Source: Deinococcus yavapaiensis KR-236 (GTDB lineage Bacteria > Deinococcota > Deinococci > Deinococcales > Deinococcaceae). From it: a stretch of DNA of 64,000 bases. The notes beneath the pieces are model-generated. The model worked only from the letters and a program-made list of their open reading frames with translations. It ran no database searches and was not told the DNA's origin. Below, piece by piece: positions 1-8,536 of the stretch. Every line of letters begins with the position of its first letter. Position 1 is the stretch's first letter. The position numbers were made by a program, and so were the translations under genes. The DNA lies in contig NZ_QJSX01000014.1 in assembly GCF_003217515.1 (NCBI RefSeq), positions 62,001 through 126,000 on the forward strand, written 5' to 3'.

Positions 1-10
1 CGGACGGAGC

Positions 11-466
11 ATGCACGTCGGCAATTACCTCGGCCTCGTCCACGGCAGCGAGGAGCGATTGGTGGACGTTCTGCGCAAAGTCGCTCGGCATCATCGAGAC
101 GAACCGGACGTCGAGCAGACTTGCTTGCTGCTCGCCGCGTGGTCCGAAAAGCACCTGAAGTTCCTCCGGCCCCTCGTGGAGAAGTACGGCGAGGAAAAGA
201 ACCCCGAGCCCGACGACTTGGAAGTCGCGCTGTTCCACGGGCCGCGCACCGGCAGTTTGGGCTTGCTTCGCGATCTGCACGACTTGTGGCTTATGTCGAA
301 CGAGGTGCAGCTTTGCTGGACGGTGTTGGAGCAGGCCGCGCAGGCGTTGCGTGACGACGATCTCGAACGCGTCTGCAAGGAGTGCGGCAAGGAGACGAAG
401 CGTCAGACGGCGTTCTTCCTGACGCGCATCAAGCAGGCCGCGCCGCAAGCCCTCGTGGTGGCTTGA
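11..466 (+). CDS. Helical hypothetical protein (four-helix-bundle type)
   Basis: A 151-residue protein predicted by eye to be almost entirely helical, with charged amphipathic helices around residues 12-30, 34-60, 82-115 and 117-145. E35, E46 and H48 recall ferritin-like bundles but no complete E-x2-H pair set is visible, so no metal site is claimed. C122 and C125 form a C-x2-C near the C-terminus. The ATG has a GGAG three bases upstream, so the start is plausible although the upstream sequence is cut by the window edge. Not recognised as a named family; function unknown. Confidence 0.7.
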   Translation: MHVGNYLGLVHGSEERLVDVLRKVARHHRDEPDVEQTCLLLAAWSEKHLKFLRPLVEKYGEEKNPEPDDLEVALFHGPRTGSLGLLRDLHDLWLMSNEVQLCWTVLEQAAQALRDDDLERVCKECGKETKRQTAFFLTRIKQAAPQALVVA

Positions 467-472
467 GGATGG

Positions 473-502
473 CGCGCCTTGCCGTTCGAACGGCAAGGCG
501 CG
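473..502. terminator. Perfect palindrome after the first gene
   Basis: Fifteen-base arms meet at TTCGAA. It lies 7 nt past the stop codon and has no T tract, so it is a candidate factor-assisted or RNA-stability hairpin rather than a classic intrinsic terminator. Confidence 0.5.
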
Positions 503-512
503 AAGAAGTCGG

Positions 513-541
513 AGGGCGCGGCGCTCCTCTCGCCGCGCCCT
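513..541. terminator. Hairpin, 11-bp stem
   Basis: Arms 513-523 and 531-541 pair perfectly around the loop CTCCTCT. No T run follows on either strand. Confidence 0.35.
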
Positions 542-895
542 GTGGTGGTGCACGAAGCGATTCGCGAGGAAGGCGAGAGAGGAACTCGGGCGCTCTACCC
601 GCGCGCTCGGCTTGGATCTCGCGGCAAACTTGTCGATGGCTTCTCTTCGGTACGGAGGGCCTGACGACGGGCGCGTTGTCCTTTTGCTGGATGCCTTGAC
701 TACGACGCTGCTCGGGAACATCCTGGGCGGCGTCGAAGCACGCGCAGGTCGCGGCGGGCGAGCAGAAGGAGACGCTTGAGCGCCGTTCGCCCCGAAGAAG
801 CCCGATGACTCAGCGTGGTGAGCAGTGCCCGACGACCCCGACGGGCAAGCCTCGTCGGGGCCGTCTCTTTGGGGTGCGGAGCGGTCGTCGCCAAG

Positions 896-1678
896 TTATT
901 CCAACTGCATGCCCATCGCGTTGTAGCCCGCGTCGACGTACGTGACTTCACCCGTGATGCCGCTCGCCAAGTCGGACAGCAGGAAGAGGCCGAGTTTGCC
1001 GACTTCCTCTTGGGTGGCGTTGCGACCGAGCATGCTCATGGCGGCGGCCTTTTCGTACATGCTGCCGAAGCCGGGGATGCTTCGCGCGGCGACCGTGCGC
1101 ATGGGGCCGGCGCTGATGGCGTTGACGCGGACGTTCTTCTTGCCGAGCTCGTACGCGAGGTAGCGGGTGCTCGCCTCCAGGGCAGCCTTGGCGATCCCCA
1201 TGACGTTGTACTTCGGCACGACCTTTTGCGAGGCGTAGTACGTCAAGGTGACGATGGCGCCGCCGTCACGCAAGAGCGGCTCGGCATGCCGAGCGACGGA
1301 CACGAGGCTGTACGCGGAGACGCTCAGGGCCGTGTTCCAGTCTTCGGGCGTCGTGTCGATGAAGCGGCCGTCCATGGCCGGTCTCGGCGCGAACGCCACG
1401 GAGTGGACGATGTAGTCGAGCCCGCCGAACTCTTCTCGGACGCGTTCGAACAGTCGTGCGAGGTCCGCTTCGACCGTGACGTCGCACTGCTCGGTGAAGG
1501 TGTCGGAGTGCGGCGCGGCGAGCTTTTCGATGTCGGCGCGCAAACGCTCGCCTTGGTAGCTGAAGGCGACCTTGGCGCCCGCCTTGATGAGCTGCTCGCC
1601 AATCGCCCAGCCGAGAGAGCGGGCGTTCGTCACGCCGAGCACGAGGGCCGTCTTGCCGGTGAGGTCGATGCCGATCAT
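896..1678 (-). CDS. fabI: Enoyl-[acyl-carrier-protein] reductase (NADH) FabI
   Basis: A 260-residue FabI, the enoyl-ACP reductase that closes each elongation cycle of type II fatty acid synthesis in the cytosol. The atypical SDR nucleotide loop GVTNARSLGWAI (residues 15-26) and the FabI triad Y147, Y157 and K164 (in YNVMGIAK) are all present, and the length is normal for the family. The C-terminus SGITGEVTYVDAGYNAMGM is typical. The gene stands alone, divergent from pgeF. There is no Shine-Dalgarno; a TACAGT box ends 6 nt before the ATG, suggesting a leaderless mRNA. These residues fit the family that triclosan inhibits; sensitivity itself is not deducible here. Confidence 0.96.
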   Translation of the reverse strand: MIGIDLTGKTALVLGVTNARSLGWAIGEQLIKAGAKVAFSYQGERLRADIEKLAAPHSDTFTEQCDVTVEADLARLFERVREEFGGLDYIVHSVAFAPRPAMDGRFIDTTPEDWNTALSVSAYSLVSVARHAEPLLRDGGAIVTLTYYASQKVVPKYNVMGIAKAALEASTRYLAYELGKKNVRVNAISAGPMRTVAARSIPGFGSMYEKAAAMSMLGRNATQEEVGKLGLFLLSDLASGITGEVTYVDAGYNAMGMQLE

Positions 1679-1684
1679 GCGCGC

Positions 1685-1690
1685 ACTGTA
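1685..1690 (-). promoter_or_regulatory. Leaderless -10 box of fabI
   Basis: TACAGT on the minus strand, followed by six bases and the ATG at 1678; no Shine-Dalgarno is present. Confidence 0.6.
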
Positions 1691-1773
1691 CCATCCGTCG
1701 CGATTCTCGTCGTGCGCCCTCCTCGAGGGCCGGGAAGACGACGTTCGTTAGAGTTCGGAGAGAGTGAAGCCCT

Positions 1774-1779
1774 TAAACT
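1774..1779 (+). promoter_or_regulatory. Leaderless -10 box of pgeF
   Basis: TAAACT, then seven bases, then ATG at 1787. It decides the start in favour of 1787 over the in-frame ATG at 1781. Confidence 0.5.
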
Positions 1780-1786
1780 GATGATC

Positions 1787-2533
1787 ATGTGGCTTTTCGC
1801 GCCGAACTTGAACGTCACGCACGGCTTTTCTACGCGTCACGGCGGCGTGTCGAGCGGACCGTTCGCGTCTCTCAACCTCGATGACCGTGAGGATGACGCG
1901 GCGCTCGTGACCGCGAATCGCGAGCGCGCCCTGAGGGCGCTGGACGTGGACGGGCGGATCGTGGCCCGCTTGCATCAAGTGCACGGAACGGACGTGCGAG
2001 TGGCAAGTCCTGGCATCCAGGAGGGGGACGCGCTCGTGACCGACGATCCGCGCTTCGTGCTGACGATCATGACGGCCGACTGCTACCCGATTCTGCTGGT
2101 CGACGAAGCGGCGGGCGTCGTTGGGGCCGCGCACGCGGGCTGGCGAGGGACGCTCGGCGGGGTGGCGGCGAGAACGGTGGAGGCGATGGAAGGGATGGGA
2201 GCACGGCGAGAGCGGATCGTCGCGGCGATCGGTCCGGGCATTTCGGCGCCACGGTACCCGGTCGGGGAGGACTTGGCGCGTTCGTTCGAAGGAGCGTTCG
2301 GCGAACAGGTCGTGCGCTGGCGTGACGGCGTGCCGCACCTCGACCTCGCGCGCGCCAACGTGTCGGTGCTGGAAGGGGCGGGGGTGGAGGCGGCGCGGGT
2401 GTGGACGTGCGAACGCTGCTCGACCGAACCCGACTTCTTCTCGTTTCGGCGCGACGCTGGACGCACGGGAAGGATGTGGAGCGTCATCACGCCGAATCCT
2501 TCACTTCTTATGAAGGAGCAGCCCGTAGAATGA
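1787..2533 (+). CDS. pgeF: YfiH/PgeF family (laccase domain) protein
   Basis: A 248-residue member of the YfiH family, known as peptidoglycan editing factor or polyphenol-oxidase-like purine nucleoside phosphorylase. The conserved metal site is seen as H66 in HQVHG, C99 in TADCYP and H116 in AHAGWRGT. The C-terminal C208-x2-C211 followed by STEPDFFSFRRD is also family-typical. Start ATG 1787 is preferred because TAAACT lies 7 nt upstream; ATG 1781 would add two residues. It ends 46 bp before the YqeG gene, so the two could share a transcript. Which substrate this copy uses cannot be told from sequence. Confidence 0.9.
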   Translation: MWLFAPNLNVTHGFSTRHGGVSSGPFASLNLDDREDDAALVTANRERALRALDVDGRIVARLHQVHGTDVRVASPGIQEGDALVTDDPRFVLTIMTADCYPILLVDEAAGVVGAAHAGWRGTLGGVAARTVEAMEGMGARRERIVAAIGPGISAPRYPVGEDLARSFEGAFGEQVVRWRDGVPHLDLARANVSVLEGAGVEAARVWTCERCSTEPDFFSFRRDAGRTGRMWSVITPNPSLLMKEQPVE

Positions 2534-2579
2534 ACCTTGTCTTTATGGTTGTCGTGACATCTTCCACCGAGGACGTGGC

Positions 2580-3149
2580 ATGAGCTTGCTGCGACCCCAA
2601 CTCATCATCGATCACGTCACGGAAATCACGCCGAGCTTTTTGGCATCGCGTGGTCTGCGCGGCATCATCCTCGACCTCGACAACACTCTCGTCGCGTACG
2701 GCTCTTACGAGCACGATCACGCGATGCAGGCGTGGGCGAGCGCGCTGCTCAAGGCGGGCGTGCGCTTGTACTTGCTGTCGAACGCGCGACGTTCACGCGT
2801 GCGCTTCTGGTCGGGACACTTCGGCTTCGCGGGCAAAGGCTTGGCGAGCAAACCGATTCCGCGCGGATTTCGGAAGGCGGTGCGTCACATCGGCCTTCAG
2901 CCGACCGAAGTGGCGATGGTGGGCGATCAGTTGTTCACGGACGTCCTCGGCGGCAACCTCGCCGGGATGTTCACGATTCTCGTGCGGCCCCTCGCCGACA
3001 ACGCTTTGCCGCACACCAAGCTCGCGCGCCGCTTCGAGCGACTCGTGTTGAGTCGCTATCAAGATTTGCTGCCCCGACCGGTGCCTTCGTCGCATCCATC
3101 TTCTCTCAAGTCCGCGCGGCGCGCGGAGTGGCCGCATCGGAGGTCTTGA
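2580..3149 (+). CDS. YqeG family HAD IIIA-type phosphatase
   Basis: A 189-residue HAD phosphatase of the YqeG type. Motif I is DLDNTL with D32 and D34, motif II contains S67, motif III is K91 and motif IV is VGDQLFTD with D116 and D121. The family includes mitochondrial-type PGP phosphatases, but bacterial YqeG substrates are not well settled. The C-terminal 25 residues are basic and low-complexity. A GAGG lies 8 nt before the ATG. The stop is 3 bp from the GTG of pilB, so it is probably translated from the same message as the pilus motor genes. Confidence 0.88.
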   Translation: MSLLRPQLIIDHVTEITPSFLASRGLRGIILDLDNTLVAYGSYEHDHAMQAWASALLKAGVRLYLLSNARRSRVRFWSGHFGFAGKGLASKPIPRGFRKAVRHIGLQPTEVAMVGDQLFTDVLGGNLAGMFTILVRPLADNALPHTKLARRFERLVLSRYQDLLPRPVPSSHPSSLKSARRAEWPHRRS

Positions 3150-3152
3150 ATC

Positions 3153-5816
3153 GTGGCTCTTTCCATTGGTGACCGTCGTCTCGGCGCGATTTTGCTCGAG
3201 CAGGGGTACGTCAACGACTCGGACTTGCAGCGTGCGCTCGATCGTCACAGCGAGGTCGGCGGACGTTTGAGCGACATCCTGATCGACGCGGGGATGGTCG
3301 GCGAGCGGCGCATCGCGCGCGCCATCGAAGAAGCGCTCGGGATTCCACTCGTGAACTTGTCGGTTCTGCAGCCGTCTGCCGAAGCGCTGGCGTCCCTGCC
3401 CGCCGCCGGAGCGCAGCAGCATCAAGCCGTGCCGTTCGCCCTCGCGAGCGGCACGTTGCGCGTCGCGTTCGTCGATCCGCTCAACTCGCTCGCCGTGGAA
3501 GCCGTGGAGGACGAGACGGGGTACATCGTCGAGCCCTACCAAGCGCTGCGCGAGCAGGTGATGTGGGCGCTCGCGACGTTCTACCCGGAGTTGGGCTTGC
3601 AAGTCGCGCCTCCCGAAGAAGTGAAGGAGGCCGCGCACGAACGGCTCGGCGCGCGCCTCGTTCGGCGCGGCTACGTCACGCAGCGCGAGTTGGAAGCGGC
3701 GCTGGAGGCGCAGCAGCAAAGCGAGGAGTCGCTCGGGCAGATTCTCGTGAAGCTCGGTTCGATCTCTGAGGAGCAACTGTACCAGATGCTCGCGGAGCAG
3801 GCGGGCGCGATCTTCATTCGCAATCCGCGCGATTACGAACCCAGCGAGGCGTTGCTGGGCCTGCTCTTGCGGGCGGACGCGCTGCGTTTGTCGGCGGTGC
3901 CGATCGAGGAGCAGGGCGGCGTCGTCACGATCGTTACGTCGGATCCGCGCAAGCGCGACGACATCGAAGCGGCGATCGGCAAGCCGGTGCAACTCGCGCT
4001 CGCTCGTCCGAACGACATCGAGAGCCTCATCGAGCGGCTGTATCCGCAGCGAGGCCGCCTCGGCGAGACGCTCGTGCAGCAAGGGTCGCTGTCGCGCGCG
4101 CAGTTGCGAGACGCGCTGCAGGTGCAGGCGCGCGAAGGCAAGGTCAAACCGCTCGGGGAAGTCATCGTGGAGCTCGGTTATGCCGGCTCGGAGGAAGTCG
4201 ATCAGGCGCTGCAACGGCAGCACTCGGGCGGTGGACGCCTGGAGGACACGCTCGTCCAGTCGGGCAAGATCAGCCCGGAGATGCTCGCGCGCTCGCTCGC
4301 CGTGCAGCTCGGCTACGAGTTCATCGACCCGAATCAAGCGATGCCCGATCCGTCCGTGGCGCTGCTCGTGCCGGAAGCAACGGCGCGCCGCTACACGGTG
4401 GTGCCCATTCGCATGGAGGGCAGCGCGCTCGTCGTGGCGATGAAAGATCCGCGCAACGTCTTCGCCCTCGACGATTTGCGCCTCATCGTGGGCCGCGAGA
4501 TCGTCCCGGCGGTCATGGCCGAGAAGGAGATCACGCGCCTCATCGAGCGTTACTTCGGCTCGTCGGACATGGCCAAGCTCAACAAGGAGCTCGCCGCGAA
4601 CGCCAAGGCGAAGGAAGTCGCGCGCGAAGAAGTCGACTTGTCCGTGCTCGACGACAACGCGGTCGTGCGCGTCGTGGACAACATCATTCGCGAGGCGGCG
4701 CTGCAGGACGCGTCGGACGTTCACATCGAGCCGTCGGAGACCTCGGTGAAGGTCCGTCTGCGTGTCGACGGAACGTTGCGCGAATATCAGGAGTTGCCCA
4801 AAGCGGCCGCTCCCAGCATCGTCGCGCGCATCAAGATCATCGGCGGACTCGACATCGCCGAGCGCCGCGTTCCGCAGGACGGCCGCGTGCGTTTCAAGCG
4901 TGGCTCGATCGACATCGATCTTCGTCTCTCGACCTTGCCTACGGTGTACGGCGAGAAGGCCGTGATGCGCCTCTTGCAAAAGGCGAGCAACATTCCCGAA
5001 GTCGAGCAGCTCGGCTTCTCGGAGCACAACTTCCAACGCTTCATCGACATCATCGAAAAGCCGTACGGCATCTTCCTCATCACCGGTCCGACCGGCTCGG
5101 GCAAGTCGTTCACGACCTTCTCGGTCCTCAAGCGCATCGCGACGCCCGACGTGAACACCACGACCGTCGAAGACCCCGTCGAGTACGAGATTCCCGGCAT
5201 CAACCAGACGCAGGTGAACGTCGCGGCGGGCTTGACGTTCGCGCGGGCTTTGCGATCGTTCTTGCGTCAAGACCCCGACATCATCATGGTCGGCGAAATT
5301 CGTGACTCGGAAACGGCGAAGATCGCGACGGAAGCGGCCCTCACGGGACACCTCGTGATCGCGACGCTGCACACCAACGACGCGCCGGGCGCTGTGACGC
5401 GCCTCGAGGAGATGGGCGTCGAGACGTTCAACATCTCGGCGGCGCTCATCGGGGTGCTGGGACAGCGTCTCGTGCGCAAGATCTGTGCGGACTGCAAGAT
5501 CGAGACGACGCCCGATCCCGAGGTGCTGCGCAAGCTGGGCATCGACGAGACCGCGCTCACCACCGGCAAGTTGTACCGAGGCGCGGGTTGCCCACGCTGC
5601 AACGGCACGGGTTACCGTGGACGAATGGCGATTCACGAATTGATGGCCGTCGACGAGCCGGTGCGCCGCGCGATCGTCGCCGGGAAGTCGGCCACGGACA
5701 TCCGCGACGTCGCCAAGTCCGACTCGGCGATGAGGACGCTGCGGGAAGACGGGCTGGAGAAGGCCTTGCAAGGTCTGACGACGCTCGAAGAGATTCTCGG
5801 CAACACGAACGCCTGA
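3153..5816 (+). CDS. pilB: Type IV pilus assembly ATPase PilB (PilF-type, multiple MshEN domains)
   Basis: An 887-residue cytoplasmic hexameric motor that powers pilus extension and, in Thermus-type relatives, DNA uptake. The N-terminal half carries repeated LGxxL...G helices from residues 9, 165, 303 and 363, i.e. about three GspE-N/MshEN modules, a fold that binds c-di-GMP in relatives. The motor half has Walker A GPTGSGKS at 645-652, Walker B IIMVGEIRD, the His box HLVIATLHTND, and a zinc tetracysteine C778, C781, C813, C816. The residue after Walker A is Phe (GKSFTTF) where Thr or Val is usual. Start is GTG with GGAGGT 8 nt upstream. pilT follows after 49 bp. Confidence 0.95.
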   Translation: MALSIGDRRLGAILLEQGYVNDSDLQRALDRHSEVGGRLSDILIDAGMVGERRIARAIEEALGIPLVNLSVLQPSAEALASLPAAGAQQHQAVPFALASGTLRVAFVDPLNSLAVEAVEDETGYIVEPYQALREQVMWALATFYPELGLQVAPPEEVKEAAHERLGARLVRRGYVTQRELEAALEAQQQSEESLGQILVKLGSISEEQLYQMLAEQAGAIFIRNPRDYEPSEALLGLLLRADALRLSAVPIEEQGGVVTIVTSDPRKRDDIEAAIGKPVQLALARPNDIESLIERLYPQRGRLGETLVQQGSLSRAQLRDALQVQAREGKVKPLGEVIVELGYAGSEEVDQALQRQHSGGGRLEDTLVQSGKISPEMLARSLAVQLGYEFIDPNQAMPDPSVALLVPEATARRYTVVPIRMEGSALVVAMKDPRNVFALDDLRLIVGREIVPAVMAEKEITRLIERYFGSSDMAKLNKELAANAKAKEVAREEVDLSVLDDNAVVRVVDNIIREAALQDASDVHIEPSETSVKVRLRVDGTLREYQELPKAAAPSIVARIKIIGGLDIAERRVPQDGRVRFKRGSIDIDLRLSTLPTVYGEKAVMRLLQKASNIPEVEQLGFSEHNFQRFIDIIEKPYGIFLITGPTGSGKSFTTFSVLKRIATPDVNTTTVEDPVEYEIPGINQTQVNVAAGLTFARALRSFLRQDPDIIMVGEIRDSETAKIATEAALTGHLVIATLHTNDAPGAVTRLEEMGVETFNISAALIGVLGQRLVRKICADCKIETTPDPEVLRKLGIDETALTTGKLYRGAGCPRCNGTGYRGRMAIHELMAVDEPVRRAIVAGKSATDIRDVAKSDSAMRTLREDGLEKALQGLTTLEEILGNTNA

Positions 5817-5865
5817 TTGACCCTGGTTCAAACGGCCCGCTTGGCGAGCACGAAGGAGACACAGC

Positions 5866-7035
5866 ATGATGAAGCCTCAAGGAGACATCACCGACATTTT
5901 GAGGGTCGCGACCGATCGGGGTGCCTCGGACATCATCTTGACGGTCGGCTTGGCGCCGCAGTTCAAGATCCACGGATCGTTCATGTCCTTCGACTTCGGT
6001 CCGCTCGAAGGAACGGATACCCGCAAGTTGATGTACTCGATGATGAACGAAAAGCAGCAGCGCACGTTCGAAGAGCGCCGCGAGCTCGACTTCTCGTTCG
6101 CCCTGGGCGGTCGAGCGCGCTTTCGCGTGAACGCCTTCATGCAGCGTGGCAGCGTCGGCGGCGTGATGCGTCTCATTCCGACGCAGATCAAAAGCGCCGA
6201 GGACCTCGACTTGCCGAAGACGATCGTCGACGTCGCGAATTCACCGCGCGGTTTGGTGCTCGTCACGGGCCCGACCGGTTCGGGCAAGTCCACGACGCTC
6301 GCCGCGATGCTCGATTGGATCAACACCAACAAGAAGATGCACATTGTCACGATCGAGGACCCGATCGAATTCTTGCATCCGCACAAAAACTCCATCATCA
6401 ATCAGCGTGAAGTGGGCGGGGACACGCAAGATTTCAGCATGGCGTTGCGCGCGGTGTTGCGCCAAGCGCCCGACGTGATTCTCGTCGGAGAAATGCGCGA
6501 CTACGAGACGATCAAGGCGGCCGTGACGGCGGCCGAAACGGGTCACCTCGTGATGGGGACGCTTCACACGAACTCGGCGCCCGAGTCCATCGACCGTATC
6601 GTGGACGTCTTTCCCGAAGAGCAGCAAGCGCAAATCCGCGTGCAACTCGCGAACAACCTCGTAGCGATCATGACGCAACAACTCCTGCCCCGCCTCGACC
6701 AAGACGGCCGCGTTCTCGCGTACGAGTTGCTCATCGCCAATCCGGCGGTGCGCGCGCTTATTCGCGAAGGCAAGACGTACCAGATCACGTCGGTGATGCA
6801 AGCCGGTGGGCAGCAGGGCATGGTGACGATGGACGCTTACCTGGCGCGTTTGTACCGCAAGCGGATGATCAGCTACGACGTCGGCTTGGAGCGCTCGGTG
6901 GACGCCAAGGAGTTCGCGCGGCTCGTGTCGGACGGAACGACCGGAGCGACCACATCGACCGCCGCTCCGCGTCCCGCGGCCTCGACGACAACGACGCAGC
7001 CCTCGTCGACGTCCAATCCGTACGGTCGACGCTGA
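5866..7035 (+). CDS. pilT: Type IV pilus retraction ATPase PilT
   Basis: A 389-residue PilT that drives pilus disassembly and twitching. Walker A is GPTGSGKS at 135-142, the Asp box is IEDPIEF at 163-169, Walker B is DVILVGEMRD at about 203-212, and the His box HLVMGTLHTN runs 227-236. The C-terminal AVRALIRE motif, the PilT signature needed for retraction, is present near residue 300. The last 45 residues are a Thr/Ala/Ser/Pro tail not found in enterobacterial PilT. GGAG upstream supports the start; the second codon is also ATG. A strong hairpin follows the stop, ending the yqeG-pilB-pilT unit. Confidence 0.96.
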   Translation: MMKPQGDITDILRVATDRGASDIILTVGLAPQFKIHGSFMSFDFGPLEGTDTRKLMYSMMNEKQQRTFEERRELDFSFALGGRARFRVNAFMQRGSVGGVMRLIPTQIKSAEDLDLPKTIVDVANSPRGLVLVTGPTGSGKSTTLAAMLDWINTNKKMHIVTIEDPIEFLHPHKNSIINQREVGGDTQDFSMALRAVLRQAPDVILVGEMRDYETIKAAVTAAETGHLVMGTLHTNSAPESIDRIVDVFPEEQQAQIRVQLANNLVAIMTQQLLPRLDQDGRVLAYELLIANPAVRALIREGKTYQITSVMQAGGQQGMVTMDAYLARLYRKRMISYDVGLERSVDAKEFARLVSDGTTGATTSTAAPRPAASTTTTQPSSTSNPYGRR

Positions 7036-7060
7036 ACGTCCTCGCCTTCTTGGCGGTAAT

Positions 7061-7096
7061 GCAAGGGACCCTCAAGAAGTCTTGAGGGTCCCTTGC
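7061..7096 (+). terminator. Hairpin after pilT, 16-bp perfect stem
   Basis: Arms 7061-7076 and 7081-7096 are perfectly complementary around the loop AAGT. No T tract follows (GTCGCTCG), so it fits the T-poor hairpins seen elsewhere in this window. Confidence 0.65.
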
Positions 7097-7131
7097 GTCG
7101 CTCGCGACTCGCGCGCCGCATACTCGGCGGC

Positions 7132-7326
7132 ATGACACAACCCGGACCGACTTCTCCGATTCACGATCCGCCGTCCACGCCGACTTTGCCCGAGCGCACG
7201 CCGTCGATCGAGGACGCTCCCATTCCGGCGATCGATCCGCCTTCGAATCCGGACACGCCGGGATTGCCCGGTGAAGCGCCGACGCGCACGCCCGGCATTA
7301 CCGTTCCGTCACCCGTGCCGATTTGA
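7132..7326 (+). CDS. Small proline-rich hypothetical protein
   Basis: A 64-residue protein from ATG 7132 (MTQPGPTSPIHD) with about one quarter proline and many Pro-Ser/Thr-Pro units, no hydrophobic segment and no signal peptide. It is likely disordered. A weak GGCGG lies just before the ATG. The frame stays open upstream to a TTG-type start but that part overlaps the pilT hairpin. Not recognised; it could be non-coding, and comparison with relatives would settle it. Confidence 0.4.
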   Translation: MTQPGPTSPIHDPPSTPTLPERTPSIEDAPIPAIDPPSNPDTPGLPGEAPTRTPGITVPSPVPI

Positions 7327-7417
7327 TCGAGGCTCCTCGGGCCGTACGGGTGCGGGGCGCTCCGCTCGACGGGGCGAACCGAGTTCCCGAAACTGCCCGT
7401 GCGCTCTTTCCAGGCAA

Positions 7418-7449
7418 GGCGAGAAACGAGAGGCCGGATGTTTCTCGCC
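7418..7449. repeat. Inverted repeat in the intergenic region
   Basis: Ten-base arms GGCGAGAAAC (7418-7427) and GTTTCTCGCC (7440-7449) with a 12-nt loop. It lies in the 236-bp gap between the proline-rich gene and the sulfurtransferase; a structured RNA or terminator is possible. Confidence 0.4.
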
Positions 7450-7511
7450 TCCTTTGCCGATCGGCGAGTTGCCGTCACGTCGTCCGAGTGGTTCCTCGTT
7501 GCCGTTGAACG

Positions 7512-7555
7512 CGATCGGCCTCCGCGCTCGCCATGGCGAGCGCGGAGGCCGATCG
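7512..7555. terminator. Perfect 44-nt palindrome after the sulfurtransferase gene
   Basis: Twenty-two-base arms meet at CCATGG with no mismatch, ending 8 bp from the sulfurtransferase stop. There is no T run on either side. It would end transcription or stabilise the 3' end of the minus-strand gene and could act in both directions. Confidence 0.6.
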
Positions 7556-7562
7556 TGGGCGT

Positions 7563-8438
7563 TCACTCTGCGACGTACGTCTTTTCGATGGGCATACCGA
7601 CGGCGTTGCCCCACTCGGTCCACGAGCCGTCGTAGTTCGAGACCTTCGGGTACCCGAGAAGTTGCGTCAAGACGAACCACGAGTGGCTGCTGCGCTCGGC
7701 GATGCGGCAGTACGCGATGACTTCCTTGTCGGGCGTGACGCCTTGCGGCTCGTACAGCGCGCGCAGTTCCTCGGGCGTCTTGAAGGTCCCGTCCTCGTTG
7801 ACCGTCTTGGCCCAGGGAATGTTGCTCGCACCGGGAATGTGACCGCCGCGCAGCACGCCTTCTTGCGGGTAGTTCGGCATGTGCGTGACCTTACCGCTGA
7901 ATTCGTCGGGGCTGCGCACGTCCACCATGGCGCCCGCGCCCGCGCGGACCTTCTCGATGTGCGCCTTGACTTGATCGCGGTACGCGCGGATGCTTTCGTC
8001 ACGTTGCCCGGCGGGGTACTGAGTCGGCTCGACGCTCGGCGTCTCGGTAGAGAGGGGGCGGCCTTCGGCGACCCACTTTTGGCGGCCGCCGTTCATGAGC
8101 TTGACGTTGGTGTGCCCGTTGTATTGAAAGAACCAGAAGGCGTACGCGGCCCACCAGTTGCTCTTGTCACCGTACAAGATCACCGTGGTGTCGGGCGTGA
8201 TGCCGAGGCGTCCCAGGAGTCCCGCGAACTCGTCGGGTTGGATGAATTCGCGCATGACGGGATCCCAGAAGTCGAGTTGCCAGTCGATCTTGACGGCACC
8301 TTCGACGTGGCCCGTCTCGTACAGCAAGATGTCCTCGTCCACTTCGACAAGGCGAAGCCCGGGATCGCCGCGATGCTGCTCGACCCAGTCGGTCGAGACG
8401 AGCACGTCCTTCACGTAGTTCGATTGCGTTTGCGTCAT
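7563..8438 (-). CDS. Thiosulfate sulfurtransferase (tandem rhodanese)
   Basis: A 291-residue two-domain rhodanese that moves sulfane sulfur from thiosulfate or mercaptopyruvate to a thiol acceptor. The inactive N-terminal domain holds GHVEGAVKIDW (43-53) and the active C-terminal domain has C244 in the loop CRIAERSSHSWF, close to the CRIGERSSHTWF loop of thiosulfate-type enzymes. Start ATG 8438 has GGAGG upstream and a TACAAT -10 box; an earlier in-frame ATG at 8498 lies upstream of that box and is rejected. It is divergent from the SufE-like gene, consistent with a shared role in sulfur supply. Confidence 0.92.
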   Translation of the reverse strand: MTQTQSNYVKDVLVSTDWVEQHRGDPGLRLVEVDEDILLYETGHVEGAVKIDWQLDFWDPVMREFIQPDEFAGLLGRLGITPDTTVILYGDKSNWWAAYAFWFFQYNGHTNVKLMNGGRQKWVAEGRPLSTETPSVEPTQYPAGQRDESIRAYRDQVKAHIEKVRAGAGAMVDVRSPDEFSGKVTHMPNYPQEGVLRGGHIPGASNIPWAKTVNEDGTFKTPEELRALYEPQGVTPDKEVIAYCRIAERSSHSWFVLTQLLGYPKVSNYDGSWTEWGNAVGMPIEKTYVAE

Positions 8439-8458
8439 GAATGATTCCTCCCTCGCGC

Positions 8459-8464
8459 ATTGTA
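8459..8464 (-). promoter_or_regulatory. -10 box of the sulfurtransferase gene
   Basis: TACAAT on the minus strand, 20 nt before the ATG with a GGAGG between them. The -35 position falls in the inverted repeat 8482-8498 and matches consensus poorly. Confidence 0.5.
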
Positions 8465-8481
8465 AACAGGATTTCAGGAAG

Positions 8482-8498
8482 TTGACAGAAGTTGTCAA
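8482..8498. promoter_or_regulatory. Candidate operator, TTGACA-N5-TGTCAA
   Basis: A perfect 6-bp inverted repeat with a 5-bp spacer lies over the -35 region of the sulfurtransferase promoter and between two divergent sulfur genes. It may be a binding site for a dimeric regulator; which one is unknown. Confidence 0.4.
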
Positions 8499-8536
8499 TT
8501 ACAATCCACGCACGGTCCCCTCCCCCGCTCGCCTTG

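Larger units (their letters stand above)
467..895. other. Gene-poor intergenic stretch with three hairpins
   Basis: No convincing gene. It holds a perfect 30-nt palindrome at 473-502 right after the stop of the first gene, an 11-bp stem with a 7-nt loop at 513-541, and an 8-bp stem at 836-843/853-860 before the end of fabI; these are probably terminators for the two converging genes. A 47-codon frame at 636-779 (start ATG, hydrophobic middle LLLDALTTTLLGNILGGV) has no clear ribosome site or -10 box and is not called as a gene. Confidence 0.5.

Noticed and set aside
636..779. 47-codon frame in the first intergenic region
   Set aside because: A hydrophobic stretch is present, but no ribosome site, no TANNNT box at the right distance and no recognisable product.
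2793..5867. Very long open frame antisense to pilB on the minus strand
   Set aside because: It is a by-product of the strong third-position GC bias of pilB; its protein is Arg/His/Leu-rich with no domain, and pilB is unambiguous.
7418..7449. CRISPR-like repeat or small RNA gene
   Set aside because: A single inverted repeat with no repeated unit or spacer; no array exists in the window. RNA status cannot be judged from one sequence.
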